A DNA stretch of 50,794 nt from Bacteroidales bacterium (GTDB lineage: Bacteria > Bacteroidota > Bacteroidia > Bacteroidales > UBA932), in NCBI GenBank assembly GCA_017544265.1, contig JAFYEM010000018.1, positions 1 to 50,794 of the forward strand. The letters are read 5' to 3'. The position numbers and the translations under genes were made by a program. Below, piece by piece: positions 7,014 through 15,123 of the stretch (position 1 is its first letter; each line of letters starts with the position of its first letter). The notes below the pieces were generated by a model. That model worked only from the letters and a program-made list of their open reading frames with translations. It was not told the DNA's origin and made no database searches.

Positions 7014-9358
7014 AGGAAGCCCCCGGCGAAGTCCAGCATCCACTTCCAGTCGCTGGCATTGATTCCGTGCCTGCCGTCCCTGCGTACGTAACCGAGACTG
7101 CGGCCTATCGCTCCGGTGTCCTCGTTGTCCGGCCATTCCACTTCCGGAAGCCCCTCTTCTCCGAGTAATTTCCACACCGGAGAGGCTGCGCGGACGGAAA
7201 GGAATTCGCCGTAGGTGTCGAACCAGGGATTGTTGAACCCTTCCACAAGTAGGGGACGGGGTGCTATGCAGGCGAGCAGCATGTGCTGATCGAAAGGCAG
7301 GTCTTTTTCCCTGCCGGCGTATTTACGGAACTCTTTGCACCACCAGTAGCCGAAGTGGTCCACCTCGGAGCCGATATATTCTCCGAAGTTGCGTTTTGAA
7401 AGCGGGACCCCGCCTCCGCCTGTCTGGTTGACCACGGTGACTGCAAATCTCTCGTCAAATGCACTTGCCAGAAGGGCCGCCTTGCCGAGTCGCGACGAAC
7501 CTGTCAGAATGACTCTTGACGCGTCTATGCGGCCGTCCATCTCGAGCATGTCCATCCCCCTGCACAGGCCCCAGGCCCAGGCCATCAGCGAGCCGGTGCT
7601 GCAGTCCCTGTCCCACAGTTCATACATGTGGCCCCTTGCGATGGCGAGCTGTTCCTCATAGTTCTGAAGGGTATCCGGATCAGAGCCTATGTCCTCGTAG
7701 CAGGCAGTGACGTAGGCAATGCCTTTTGAACGGAGTTCCTCGATGGGGAAAACCGTGGTGTGTTCCCGGCCGCCTTCCTTCAGGAGTACGTCGTCATTGC
7801 CGTAATAATTAAGCATCAGCACCGCGGGGGCGGGAGTTTCGCCTTCGGGATAGACAATCATCCAGTCTATATGCGGCCCGCTTCCGTCTTCCCGGAAGCT
7901 CATCCTGACTCTCTTCACAGGGCCTTCACCGGTAGAAGACAGGAAGAAAGGGCAGGCGGGAGGCATATCCCCGTACATTTCCTTCTGGAACAGTTCCAGT
8001 ATCTCGCGGCGACGTTCCCTCCACTCTTCTTTTGTGGAGACACTGCGTCCGTCGGCGAAAACAAGAGGGTCGGGGAGGGTATAGGGCTTGACCTTTTCTT
8101 CCTTTTTATTGTAGTTCCAGCTGAATTTATTATCCCGGAATTGCAGCCCGGTCACGGTGTACTGCTCCGGAGCATCCAGGATATTTCTGGTACGGACGCA
8201 TTTCAGGGTGCATCTCTGTACAAGCAGGTTTCTGGCCCGGGAGACGGGAAGGTCGCTGCGGCCTTTGAGGTCGAAAAACTGAGTGTAGGGTTTGACATAC
8301 ACTACGTTCCGGGCGTCTCCCGAGATATCTTCCACAAGGAAATCCCCATACTGCTGCGGCGTGTCAGGCCGCATTTTGAGCCAGAGAACCTTGTCGGTCT
8401 TGCGGACGCTGCTCTTGCGCAGAATCACGTTTTTCGCCCCCACGCATTCGCTTCCGACCACAACCGCGCCCCAGCCCTGTCCGAAAGAGCAGTTCTCCAC
8501 AAGTATCCGTTCGTTGATTCCGTTGTCGGGGTCTTCATCGGCCCACGGTCCCTTTCCGCCCTTAATGGCGATAAGGTCGTCTCCGGTCGCTATCGTGCAC
8601 GAGTCTATATGGACGTCGCTGCAGACATCCAGGTCTATGCCGTCGGAGGACGGAGCCTTGAACGGGGCGAAGGGGGCATAGATATCCAGCCCGCGTATAT
8701 AGACCTTCCTGCACTTGTACAGGTGGATGTTCCAGAATGCTGAATGCCTGAGCTTTACGTCTTCGATCCGGACATCTGATGAGCGGCTGATGCTCACGAG
8801 CCGGGCCCGCCTGACTTCGAGATTGGTGCATGCGGGGTTCTCCTTGCGCCTTGCCCAGAAGGCCTTCCACGCTCCGACCCCGTCGCCGTCCAGAGTCCCC
8901 TTGCCCTGAATGCAAAATCCGTTGCAGCCGTCTGCGTTTATCAGTGCGGCAGACCAGGACTGCAGCACTCCTTCGATGTGGACCTGCACATCCGGATAAT
9001 CTTCCTGCGCCGTACTGCCCTTGAGAATTGCCCCTTCTTCGAGAAACAGATGGGTTCCGGGCTTGAAAAACAGGGCCCCGGAGCGCCACACTCCGCAGGG
9101 GATGACCACGGTCCCGCCTCTTTTAGCCGCCGCGTCTATAGTCCTCTGTATCGCTGCGGTCTGGATTATTGAACTGTCCGGCACGGCACCGTAGTCGGTG
9201 ATTGTAAATCTTCTGGCCTGGGAGCATCTGACCGGCCTCGGCTCGGAAAAGAACCACTTGTCCATGGTGCTCCCGTCCGGCCAGCAGGGCCTGGGAACGT
9301 CCCCGTGATGGGGGATGGACAACAGCAGAGCAGCAATAAGAGAAACTACAGGACTCAT
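7010..9358 (-). CDS. GH28 polygalacturonase-like / CE15 esterase-like fusion
   Basis: This 782-residue exported protein (signal MSPVVSLIAALLLSIP) joins two enzymes. Residues about 45-410 form a GH28 beta-helix (ITDYGAVPD, then SSDGIDLD, ATGDDLIAIKGG and LWLKMRP). Residues about 425-782 are a CE15 glucuronoyl-esterase-like alpha/beta hydrolase: an EEWRERRREILELFQKEMYG entry, nucleophile Ser622 in TGSSRLGKAAL, FDERFAV, LPFDQHML, IAPRPLLVEG, and a late RHG histidine. It probably removes an ester from pectic or xylan-linked uronic acid and then trims the chain. In GH28 the usual GHG histidine motif reads GQGWGAVVVGSE, so hydrolase activity may be altered. A -7 box lies almost on the ATG. Confidence 0.9.
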   Translation of the reverse strand: MSPVVSLIAALLLSIPHHGDVPRPCWPDGSTMDKWFFSEPRPVRCSQARRFTITDYGAVPDSSIIQTAAIQRTIDAAAKRGGTVVIPCGVWRSGALFFKPGTHLFLEEGAILKGSTAQEDYPDVQVHIEGVLQSWSAALINADGCNGFCIQGKGTLDGDGVGAWKAFWARRKENPACTNLEVRRARLVSISRSSDVRIEDVKLRHSAFWNIHLYKCRKVYIRGLDIYAPFAPFKAPSSDGIDLDVCSDVHIDSCTIATGDDLIAIKGGKGPWADEDPDNGINERILVENCSFGQGWGAVVVGSECVGAKNVILRKSSVRKTDKVLWLKMRPDTPQQYGDFLVEDISGDARNVVYVKPYTQFFDLKGRSDLPVSRARNLLVQRCTLKCVRTRNILDAPEQYTVTGLQFRDNKFSWNYNKKEEKVKPYTLPDPLVFADGRSVSTKEEWRERRREILELFQKEMYGDMPPACPFFLSSTGEGPVKRVRMSFREDGSGPHIDWMIVYPEGETPAPAVLMLNYYGNDDVLLKEGGREHTTVFPIEELRSKGIAYVTACYEDIGSDPDTLQNYEEQLAIARGHMYELWDRDCSTGSLMAWAWGLCRGMDMLEMDGRIDASRVILTGSSRLGKAALLASAFDERFAVTVVNQTGGGGVPLSKRNFGEYIGSEVDHFGYWWCKEFRKYAGREKDLPFDQHMLLACIAPRPLLVEGFNNPWFDTYGEFLSVRAASPVWKLLGEEGLPEVEWPDNEDTGAIGRSLGYVRRDGRHGINASDWKWMLDFAGGFL

Positions 9359-9362
9359 ACTG

Positions 9363-9370
9363 CAAAGTTA
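9363..9370 (-). promoter_or_regulatory. -7 promoter box abutting the GH28-CE15 start
   Basis: CAAAGTTA reads TAACTTTG on the minus strand and ends only four bases before the ATG at 9358. Transcription would begin at or next to the start codon, giving a leaderless or nearly leaderless message. The N-terminal signal peptide argues for this ATG rather than a later one. Confidence 0.45.
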
Positions 9371-9383
9371 GATTATTTAACTG

Positions 9384-9420
9384 AAAAACAAAAGGGAGCC
9401 GACCGAAAGGTCAACTCCCT
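9384..9420 (-). terminator. Rho-independent terminator of tRNA-Leu
   Basis: Read on the minus strand, AGGGAG and GACC pair with GGTC and CTCCCT around a TTTC loop, followed by a run rich in T (TTTTGTTTTT). It begins immediately after the tRNA 3' end and separates the tRNA from the downstream GH28-CE15 gene. Confidence 0.85.
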
Positions 9421-9421
9421 G

Positions 9422-9505
9422 TGCGCGGGATCAGAGTCGAACTGACACGTCCTTGCGGACACTACCTCCTGAGAGTAGCGCGTCTACCAATTCCGCCACT
9501 CGCGC
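9422..9505 (-). tRNA. tRNA-Leu (anticodon CAG)
   Basis: This is an 84-base class II tRNA read on the minus strand. It has a 7-bp acceptor stem (GCGCGAG with CCCGCGC), an anticodon stem-loop with loop CTCAGGA giving anticodon CAG (decodes CUG), a long variable arm (TCC-GCAA-GGA), and a T loop TTCGACT. The discriminator is A and the CCA end is not encoded. Position 6:67 of the acceptor stem is an A-C mismatch. A terminator follows directly. Confidence 0.95.
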
Positions 9506-9550
9506 TTGGACTGCAAAATTACAAACTTTTTTTGAAATGACAAAATTAAT

Positions 9551-9558
9551 TAACTTTG
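9551..9558 (+). promoter_or_regulatory. -7 promoter box of the SDR gene
   Basis: TAACTTTG matches TAnnTTTG and ends nine bases before the ATG at 9568, leaving a 5' leader of only a few bases. A TTTG at 9531-9534 lies 16 bases upstream, slightly closer than the usual 19-21. Confidence 0.5.
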
Positions 9559-9567
9559 TCTCCCGAT

Positions 9568-10431
9568 ATGGAAAAGAAAGTAATACTGATTACCGGCGCA
9601 AGCAGCGGGATAGGATATTCCGCCGCAAGGATACTCTCGCAGCAGGGCCACAAGGTCTATGGCGCCGCGAGAAGGGTTGAACTGATGGAGCCGCTTCGCG
9701 AGTTCGGGCTTGTTCCCGTGAAACTGGATGTCACTGACGAGAATTCCATCCGGGAGGCCGTGAAGACGGTAATCGAAGCGGAGGGGAGAATAGACGTTCT
9801 GGTGAACAATGCCGGTTACGGCTCCTTCGGGCCGATTGAAAGCGTGCCTGAGCAGGAGGCCCGCATGCAGATGGAGGTCAATGTTTTCGGTCTGGCCGCA
9901 ATGATTCGCTGCGTCCTTCCCTATATGAGGGAGCGCCACGGCGGAAGGATAATCAATATATCCTCCATCGCCGGAAAACTGGTTCTTCCCTACGGAGGAT
10001 GGTACCACGTTTCAAAGTATTCTGTCGAAGCGCTCAGCGACGCCCTCCGGATAGAGCTGAAACAGTTCGGCATCAAAGTCAGCATAATAGAACCCGGCGG
10101 TATCAAGACACCCTGGGGAACTATTGCCGCAGAGCATCTTGAAAAGACCTGCGAAGGGACTGTCTATGAGGATGAAGGCGGCCAGATGGCACGTTTCCTA
10201 CGCAAAGGCTACGCCACCAATTTTCTTTCATCTCCCGATGTGATCGGCCGTGCAATCGCCCGCGCAGCCAATGCCCGCCGCCCTAAAACACGCTACCGCA
10301 CCGGGCGTATAGCCGGTACGGCAGTGTTTGTCCATTCCATCATTCCCGCCAGATGGTGGGACGCTTTGATGAAATTCTCAGTAAAAAACCTTTACAACCT
10401 GGCCCGAAGAGTTGACGAGGCTTCCTCGTAA
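9568..10431 (+). CDS. Short-chain dehydrogenase/reductase (SDR) oxidoreductase
   Basis: This is a 287-residue NAD(P)-dependent oxidoreductase of the classical SDR family. It has the Rossmann motif TGASSGIG at the N-terminus, NNAGYG stabilising the central sheet, the catalytic serine in NISSIAGK, and YHVSK giving Tyr146 and Lys150. The proline-glycine switch EPGGIKTPWG is present. The substrate is not predictable; relatives act on ketosteroids, 3-oxoacyl groups or short ketones. I chose the ATG at 9568 over the TTG at 9556, which sits inside the promoter box. Its 3' end overlaps the convergent pgi gene by 40 bp. Confidence 0.92.
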   Translation: MEKKVILITGASSGIGYSAARILSQQGHKVYGAARRVELMEPLREFGLVPVKLDVTDENSIREAVKTVIEAEGRIDVLVNNAGYGSFGPIESVPEQEARMQMEVNVFGLAAMIRCVLPYMRERHGGRIINISSIAGKLVLPYGGWYHVSKYSVEALSDALRIELKQFGIKVSIIEPGGIKTPWGTIAAEHLEKTCEGTVYEDEGGQMARFLRKGYATNFLSSPDVIGRAIARAANARRPKTRYRTGRIAGTAVFVHSIIPARWWDALMKFSVKNLYNLARRVDEASS

Positions 10432-11729
10432 CCGGGTTTTTCCAGCAGGGCGAACATATTCTTCTTGTAGGCCTCCACGCCTGGCTGGTTGAAGGGGTTC
10501 ACGCCGAGCGTATAGGCGCTGATGCCGCAGGCGAATTCAAAGAAATAGAACACGGCGCCAAGGCTGCTCTCGTCGATTTTGTCGAAGGAGACCTCCAGCT
10601 GGGGCACGCCGCCGTCGATGTGGGCGAGTACGGTCCCGAGTCGGGCCATCTGGTTGCAGTGTTCCACCCTCTTTCCGGCGAGGTAGTTGAGTCCGTCGAG
10701 GTTGTCCTCATCGGCCTCGATTACTACCTTTCGGGCAGCTTCGCGAACGTTCAGCACAGTCTCGAACATCACCCTGTCGCCTTCCTGGATGAACTGTCCC
10801 ATGGAGTGGAGGTCGGCGGTGTTGTTCACCGAGGCAGGGAAAATACCCTTGCCGTCCTTGCCTTCGGATTCGCCGTAAAGCTGTTTCCACCACTCTGCAA
10901 GGTATTGGAGCTTGGGATTGTAGCTCACCAGGATTTCCACCTTCTTGCCGAGGGCGGAGTAAAGGGCGTTGCGGGTGGCGGCATAGACAACGGCGGGATT
11001 CTCCGCGCTCTTCACGGCGAGAGCTTTCTGCTCTGCGGCGGCGCCGCGCAGCATGGCGCGGATGTCGAAACCGGCCAGTGCGATGGGCAGCAGACCTACC
11101 GGGGTAAGCACTGAAAAACGGCCTCCTACATTGTCCGGGACAATGAAAGTGCGGTAGCCTTCCCTTGTCGAGAGGGTCTTGAGGGCGCCTTTGTGCTCGT
11201 CGGTGATTGCGACGATACGGCGGGCGGCCTCGGCTTTTCCGTATGTCTTTTCAATATACTGCTTGACAATTCTGAAAGCGACTGCGGGTTCGGTGGTGGT
11301 TCCGGATTTGGAGATCACCACGCAGGCGGTATTGCGCTCTGCGGCAAGGTCCATAAGCTCTGCCAGATAGTCTTCGGACAGGTTGTTGCCGGCAAAAACC
11401 ACCTCGGGGGCACCCTCTCGGTGAAGTTGTTTCGAGAAATTGTGGCTGAGCGCCTCGATCGCGCATTTGGCGCCGAGATAACTGCCGCCGATGCCTATCG
11501 CAATCACCAGGTCCACGCCCAGTCCTTTCCAATCGTCCCTGACCGCCTCACATTCAGCAATCAGGCTCTCAGGAGTGTCAGTGGGGAGTTTCTTCCATCC
11601 GAGAAAATCATTTCCGGCACCTTTCTCGCTTTCCAGCACGTCGAATGCCGAGAGCGCTTTGCACAGGTACTTTTCATATAACTGGCCGTCAATAAAATTC
11701 TTGCAGCCTTTGATGTCGATTTTTACCAT
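10392..11729 (-). CDS. pgi: Glucose-6-phosphate isomerase
   Basis: This 445-residue enzyme interconverts glucose 6-phosphate and fructose 6-phosphate in the cytoplasm (glycolysis and gluconeogenesis). The PGI signature DNVGGRFSVLTPVGLLP is present, as are GIGGSYLGAKCAIEAL and ISKSGTTTEPAV, which contact the sugar phosphate. The length fits the short bacterial PGI form. It lies 34 bases downstream of the glpT stop on the same strand. That spacer is almost entirely pentamer repeats, ending as three AACAA units right before the ATG. The 3' end overlaps the SDR gene by 40 bp in antisense. Confidence 0.96.
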   Translation of the reverse strand: MVKIDIKGCKNFIDGQLYEKYLCKALSAFDVLESEKGAGNDFLGWKKLPTDTPESLIAECEAVRDDWKGLGVDLVIAIGIGGSYLGAKCAIEALSHNFSKQLHREGAPEVVFAGNNLSEDYLAELMDLAAERNTACVVISKSGTTTEPAVAFRIVKQYIEKTYGKAEAARRIVAITDEHKGALKTLSTREGYRTFIVPDNVGGRFSVLTPVGLLPIALAGFDIRAMLRGAAAEQKALAVKSAENPAVVYAATRNALYSALGKKVEILVSYNPKLQYLAEWWKQLYGESEGKDGKGIFPASVNNTADLHSMGQFIQEGDRVMFETVLNVREAARKVVIEADEDNLDGLNYLAGKRVEHCNQMARLGTVLAHIDGGVPQLEVSFDKIDESSLGAVFYFFEFACGISAYTLGVNPFNQPGVEAYKKNMFALLEKPGYEEASSTLRARL

Positions 11730-11730
11730 A

Positions 11731-11765
11731 TTGTTTTGTTTTGTTTAGTTTGTCTTGTCTTGTCT
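11731..11765. repeat. Pentanucleotide repeats in the glpT-pgi spacer
   Basis: The plus strand reads TTGTT three times, TAGTT once, then TGTCT three times, filling the spacer between the pgi ATG and the glpT stop codon. On the coding strand this is AGACA x3, AACTA, AACAA x3 immediately upstream of the pgi start. There is no Shine-Dalgarno-like sequence in it. Confidence 0.8.
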
Positions 11766-13158
11766 ATTGTTGGGCAAGTTTCTTTTCGCTGGGTATCAGA
11801 AGGGCGCACAGCAGCACTCCGATAAGGGAACCGACCGCGACAGAAAGCATGGCTGCGTCCCAGGAGGAACCGTTGGCGATGCCGCCGATGACTATTTTCG
11901 AGCAGACTGCATCTCCCAGGAGGTATCCGAACAGTCCCACGAAGCCGGCAGCGGTGCCTGCCGCGTTTTTGGGCACTAGATTCAGGGCCTGGACTCCGGT
12001 GAGGGCGACCGGGCCGTAGATGAAGAAACCGATTACGCACAGCGCGATGTAAATCAGGGTCTTCTGGACGGCTGGAGTGGCATTGATGATACCCGAACCG
12101 ACCATCCAGTAGAGGAATACTCCCGCTCCGCAGAGGAACATGCAGATTACGTTCATGGGAGCGCAACGCCCCTTGAATATCCTGGAAGTGGCCCAGCCGC
12201 ATGCTATGGTGCCTACGGCGCCCACGATGTTATGGACGGAAAAAGCTACTTTGCTCTCGGCAGCGGTCATGATGCCCTTGGCCTGAAGATAGGTGGGCGC
12301 CCAGTCACCGATTCCGTAGCGGACCATATAGACGGCTACATTGGAGATGGCCACGACCCACAGCAGTTTGTTTTTGAGCACGTAGTCCACGAAGAGCACT
12401 TTGAAAGGAAGTTTTTCCCCGGCGCTTCCCTTGGACTTTACACCGCTGTGGTCGTTTCGCCAGTCGCCGACGGCGGGAAGGCCGCAGGACTCCGGCGTGT
12501 CACGTATCGCCCACCAGCAGAACAGGGCTATTGCAAGCGCTATCAGGGCGGGGAACACGAAATTGCCTCTCCAGGTCTGGACAATGCCCAGATCGGCGGC
12601 GAGGGAAACACCCGCTATGGCCAGAAAGCCAAGTGAGAAAGACCCCACGGTATGGGATACGTTCCACACGCTCATCTTGAAACTCCGCTCGTTCTGGCTG
12701 AACCAGTGGGCCATGATACGTCCGCAGGGAGGCCAGCCGAATCCGCTCAGCCATCCCACTACGAGCATCAGGGTGAATATTATGGCGGTATTAACCGCGG
12801 TGTTCGCTCCGAATGGAATCAGTCCCACGGACATCATGGTCAGGGCCGACAGAATCAGTCCTACGCAGAGAAACTTGCGTGCGTCTGAACGGTCCGAGAC
12901 ACTGCCCATGACGAACTTGCTGAATGCATAGGCAATGGAAACGGCGGACATCGCAAGGCCGACTTTTCCCGCGTCCAGGATACCGTCGTTAATCATGTCG
13001 GGGGCGGCAAGGGAAAGGTTCTTGCGTACCAGATAATAAGCGGCGTAACCCAGGAAGGCTCCCAGGAACACCTTGATTCTCATTGATTTGTATTCCTTGT
13101 CAACTTTCTCGGCAGGAATCTGTGCCTTTGGTTTGGGAGGATCAAGAAAACGTGCCAT
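11764..13158 (-). CDS. glpT: Glycerol-3-phosphate:phosphate antiporter (MFS, GlpT-type)
   Basis: This is a 464-residue, 12-helix major facilitator protein of the organophosphate:phosphate antiporter family, in the inner membrane. Hallmarks shared with GlpT are GYAAYYLVRKNLSLA in helix 1, AYAFSKFVMGSVSDRS between helices 2 and 3, GFGWPPCGRIMAHWFS, and RDTPESCGLP after helix 6. It probably imports glycerol 3-phosphate in exchange for phosphate; hexose-phosphate transport (UhpT) is a less likely alternative. A TATCTTTG promoter box lies 31 bases upstream. pgi follows 34 bases downstream, so imported carbon could enter at the same metabolic level. Confidence 0.92.
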   Translation of the reverse strand: MARFLDPPKPKAQIPAEKVDKEYKSMRIKVFLGAFLGYAAYYLVRKNLSLAAPDMINDGILDAGKVGLAMSAVSIAYAFSKFVMGSVSDRSDARKFLCVGLILSALTMMSVGLIPFGANTAVNTAIIFTLMLVVGWLSGFGWPPCGRIMAHWFSQNERSFKMSVWNVSHTVGSFSLGFLAIAGVSLAADLGIVQTWRGNFVFPALIALAIALFCWWAIRDTPESCGLPAVGDWRNDHSGVKSKGSAGEKLPFKVLFVDYVLKNKLLWVVAISNVAVYMVRYGIGDWAPTYLQAKGIMTAAESKVAFSVHNIVGAVGTIACGWATSRIFKGRCAPMNVICMFLCGAGVFLYWMVGSGIINATPAVQKTLIYIALCVIGFFIYGPVALTGVQALNLVPKNAAGTAAGFVGLFGYLLGDAVCSKIVIGGIANGSSWDAAMLSVAVGSLIGVLLCALLIPSEKKLAQQ

Positions 13159-13189
13159 CTTTGAAAATGTTTATCAAAAGTCAAGAATA

Positions 13190-13197
13190 CAAAGATA
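13190..13197 (-). promoter_or_regulatory. -7 promoter box for glpT-pgi
   Basis: CAAAGATA reads TATCTTTG on the minus strand, 31 bases before the glpT ATG. Just upstream lies GTGATT...AATCAC (13199-13220), an imperfect inverted repeat in operator position. Confidence 0.5.
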
Positions 13198-13267
13198 GTG
13201 ATTCTTTTTCAAAAATCACCACCTCCGGATATTCTTTGACAGGCGCATCAACATGCGGACTGCCATT

Positions 13268-13330
13268 CTGTCACCTTTGAGGCGGTGGCAGGCTATTTGA
13301 AGTACGCCTTGGGCCGGTTTCGAAGCCGGC
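13268..13330 (+). promoter_or_regulatory. Two inverted repeats upstream of grpE
   Basis: CTGTCACC (13268-13275) pairs with GGTGGCAG (13284-13291) with one wobble. The near-palindrome GCCGGTTTCGAAGCCGGC occupies 13313-13330, 32 bases before the grpE ATG. Neither matches the CIRCE element (TTAGCACTC-N9-GAGTGCTAA). I see no good TAnnTTTG box for grpE, so this chaperone operon may use a different sigma factor or these repeats may be regulator sites. Confidence 0.4.
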
Positions 13331-13361
13331 TACCGTGATATAGCGTTAAATGTAAACAGAA

Positions 13362-13862
13362 ATGGCAGAGAAAAAGAACAGCAAAGATAAAGAGCGTATC
13401 GCAGAACTTGAGAAGCAGTTGGAAGAGGCCAAAAGTGCAACAGAGGAGCGTAAGAACGACTTTCTAAGGCTTATGGCCGAATTCGAGACTTTCCGCCGCC
13501 GCAGCGCTGAAGAGAGGCTTTCCCTTGTGAAATCCGCCTCCTCGGATACGATAAAGGGCCTGCTTCCGATACTCGACGACTGCGAAATCGCGTTGAAGAA
13601 CCTTCGTGAAAGCACTGATTCCGAGGCCGCAAAGCTGGGCACGGAACTTATTTACAATAAATTGACGGCATATCTGAAGACCTGCGGCCTGGAGAAAATC
13701 GAGGCTGTCGGGAAGGATTTCGACACTGAATTCCATGAAGCCGTGACTATGTTCCCGGCTCCGTCAGAGGATCTCAAAGGCAAGGTCATCGATGTGGTCC
13801 AGACAGGTTACACCCTGGGCGACAAGGTCTTAAGGTACGCAAAAGTCGTGGTTGGAGAGTAA
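13362..13862 (+). CDS. grpE: Nucleotide exchange factor GrpE
   Basis: This 166-residue cytoplasmic co-chaperone releases ADP from DnaK. A charged coiled coil (about residues 5-60, KKNSKDKERIAELEKQLEEA onward) is followed by the conserved dimerisation helices (LPILDDCEIALKN). The C-terminal beta domain carries FDTEFHEAVTM and VVQTGYTLGDKVLRYAKVVV, the GrpE signature. Its length is slightly shorter than typical because the N-terminal tail is short. dnaJ begins three bases after the stop, so the two form a heat-shock operon. dnaK is not in this window. Confidence 0.97.
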   Translation: MAEKKNSKDKERIAELEKQLEEAKSATEERKNDFLRLMAEFETFRRRSAEERLSLVKSASSDTIKGLLPILDDCEIALKNLRESTDSEAAKLGTELIYNKLTAYLKTCGLEKIEAVGKDFDTEFHEAVTMFPAPSEDLKGKVIDVVQTGYTLGDKVLRYAKVVVGE

Positions 13863-13865
13863 GTT

Positions 13866-15032
13866 ATGGCAAACAAGAGAGACTACTACGAGGTACTTGG
13901 CGTGAGCAAGACGGCGTCTGCCGATGAAATCAAGGCGGCCTACCGTAAACTTGCCCTGCAGTGGCATCCTGACCGCTGGGTCAGCGGTACAGATGCCGAG
14001 AAGAAGAACGCCGAGGAAAAATTCAAGGAAGCGGCTGAAGCCTATTCGGTACTTTCTGACCCGGAGAAGAAAGCCCGTTACGACCAGTTCGGCTTTGCCG
14101 GCGACCAGATGGGCCAGGGCGGTTTCGGCGGCTTTGGCGGCGGCGGTTTCGACTTCGGCGGAATAGACCCGTTCGAAATCTTCTCCAACCTCTTCGGCGG
14201 CGGTTTTTCTTCCCGTTCGCAGGGTCGTCCGGCCCAGCAGAGAGGGCGCGACATAATGACCAGCGTCAAACTTACACTTGAGGAAATCGCTTCCGGCTGC
14301 GAGAAAGAGATTACTCTTAACCGCAACCGTACTTGCTCTGAGTGCAATGGTGTCGGAACCAGGAATCCTTCCGACGTGAAGACCTGCCCGACCTGCCATG
14401 GCAGCGGTCAGGTGCGTCAGGTAATCGGTGGAGGCTTCTTCCAGCAGGTGCAGATCCAGGCCTGCCCTGCTTGTCACGGGACTGGCAAGATTGTCAGCAA
14501 TCCCTGCCACAAGTGCGGCGGGACCGGCCTCGAAAGGGTGCGGGAGACCGTGAAAGTGAAGGTTCCCGCCGGGGTCGAGGATGGAATGCAGATTACTGTG
14601 CGGGGAGAAGGCCATTCTGCCGGGAAGGGCGGTGTGAACGGGGATTTGATTCTCGTAATCAATGAACTGCCACACCAGAACCTCAGGCGTGACGGCCAGA
14701 ACCTGTTCTATACCAAGGTGATTTCTGTGACGGACGCAATCCTGGGCTGCGAGATTTCGGTTCCATGCCTGGACGGTAACTATACCGCCCGGATAGAGCC
14801 CGGCACCCAGTCCGGAACGATTGTGAAGCTGCGCGGAAAAGGTCTTCCGGCGGTTCAGGGCTACGGAAGGGGCACGGGCGATCTGTATGTGAAGATACTC
14901 GTCTGGATTCCTCGCAAACTGTCCCGTTCGCAAAAAGAAAAACTCGAATCCATGCGCTCGGAACGCGAATTTACTCCTGATCCAACGAGGGAAGACAAGG
15001 CGCTTTTTGAAAAAGAGCAGAATATTTTCTAA
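13866..15032 (+). CDS. dnaJ: Chaperone DnaJ
   Basis: This is a 388-residue class I Hsp40 that stimulates DnaK ATPase and delivers unfolded clients. It has a J domain at residues 1-72 with the HPD motif (WHPDRW), then a G/F-rich linker ([16 protein letters not shown]). Four CxxCxGxG zinc repeats follow ([32 protein letters not shown]), then the two-part substrate-binding beta domain. All elements are complete. It is co-transcribed with grpE. Confidence 0.98.
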   Translation: MANKRDYYEVLGVSKTASADEIKAAYRKLALQWHPDRWVSGTDAEKKNAEEKFKEAAEAYSVLSDPEKKARYDQFGFAGDQMGQGGFGGFGGGGFDFGGIDPFEIFSNLFGGGFSSRSQGRPAQQRGRDIMTSVKLTLEEIASGCEKEITLNRNRTCSECNGVGTRNPSDVKTCPTCHGSGQVRQVIGGGFFQQVQIQACPACHGTGKIVSNPCHKCGGTGLERVRETVKVKVPAGVEDGMQITVRGEGHSAGKGGVNGDLILVINELPHQNLRRDGQNLFYTKVISVTDAILGCEISVPCLDGNYTARIEPGTQSGTIVKLRGKGLPAVQGYGRGTGDLYVKILVWIPRKLSRSQKEKLESMRSEREFTPDPTREDKALFEKEQNIF

Positions 15033-15037
15033 AATAT

Positions 15038-15068
15038 TTTGTCAGTTAAAAAAAATCTTCTAAATTTG
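15038..15068 (+). promoter_or_regulatory. Consensus Bacteroidetes promoter of rplS
   Basis: TTTG at 15038-15041, a 19-base spacer, then TAAATTTG at 15061-15068 match the Bacteroides housekeeping promoter exactly. Transcription would start near 15075, giving a leader of about 65 bases before rplS. Confidence 0.85.
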
Positions 15069-15084
15069 CAGTCCCAAAAAACGA

Positions 15085-15123
15085 GCAACCGCCTACATAA
15101 GCTTTGCGAAGCCGTAGTGTTGC
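15085..15123 (+). promoter_or_regulatory. Structured 5' leader of rplS (candidate ribosomal-protein leader)
   Basis: GCAAC (15085-15089) pairs with GTTGC (15119-15123), CTAC (15093-15096) with GTAG (15114-15117), and GCTT (15101-15104) with AAGC (15109-15112) around a TGCG tetraloop. This gives one long interrupted hairpin between the transcription start and the rplS ATG. The position and nested pairing suit an autoregulatory ribosomal-protein leader, but this is inference from a single sequence. Confidence 0.5.

Noticed and set aside
7760-8743. 327-codon open frame antisense to the GH28-CE15 gene
   Set aside because: It lies wholly within a gene with clear motifs and its translation shows no family features.
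14100-14230. GGC/GGT-rich repeat as a possible mobile or regulatory repeat
   Set aside because: It encodes the normal glycine/phenylalanine linker of DnaJ.
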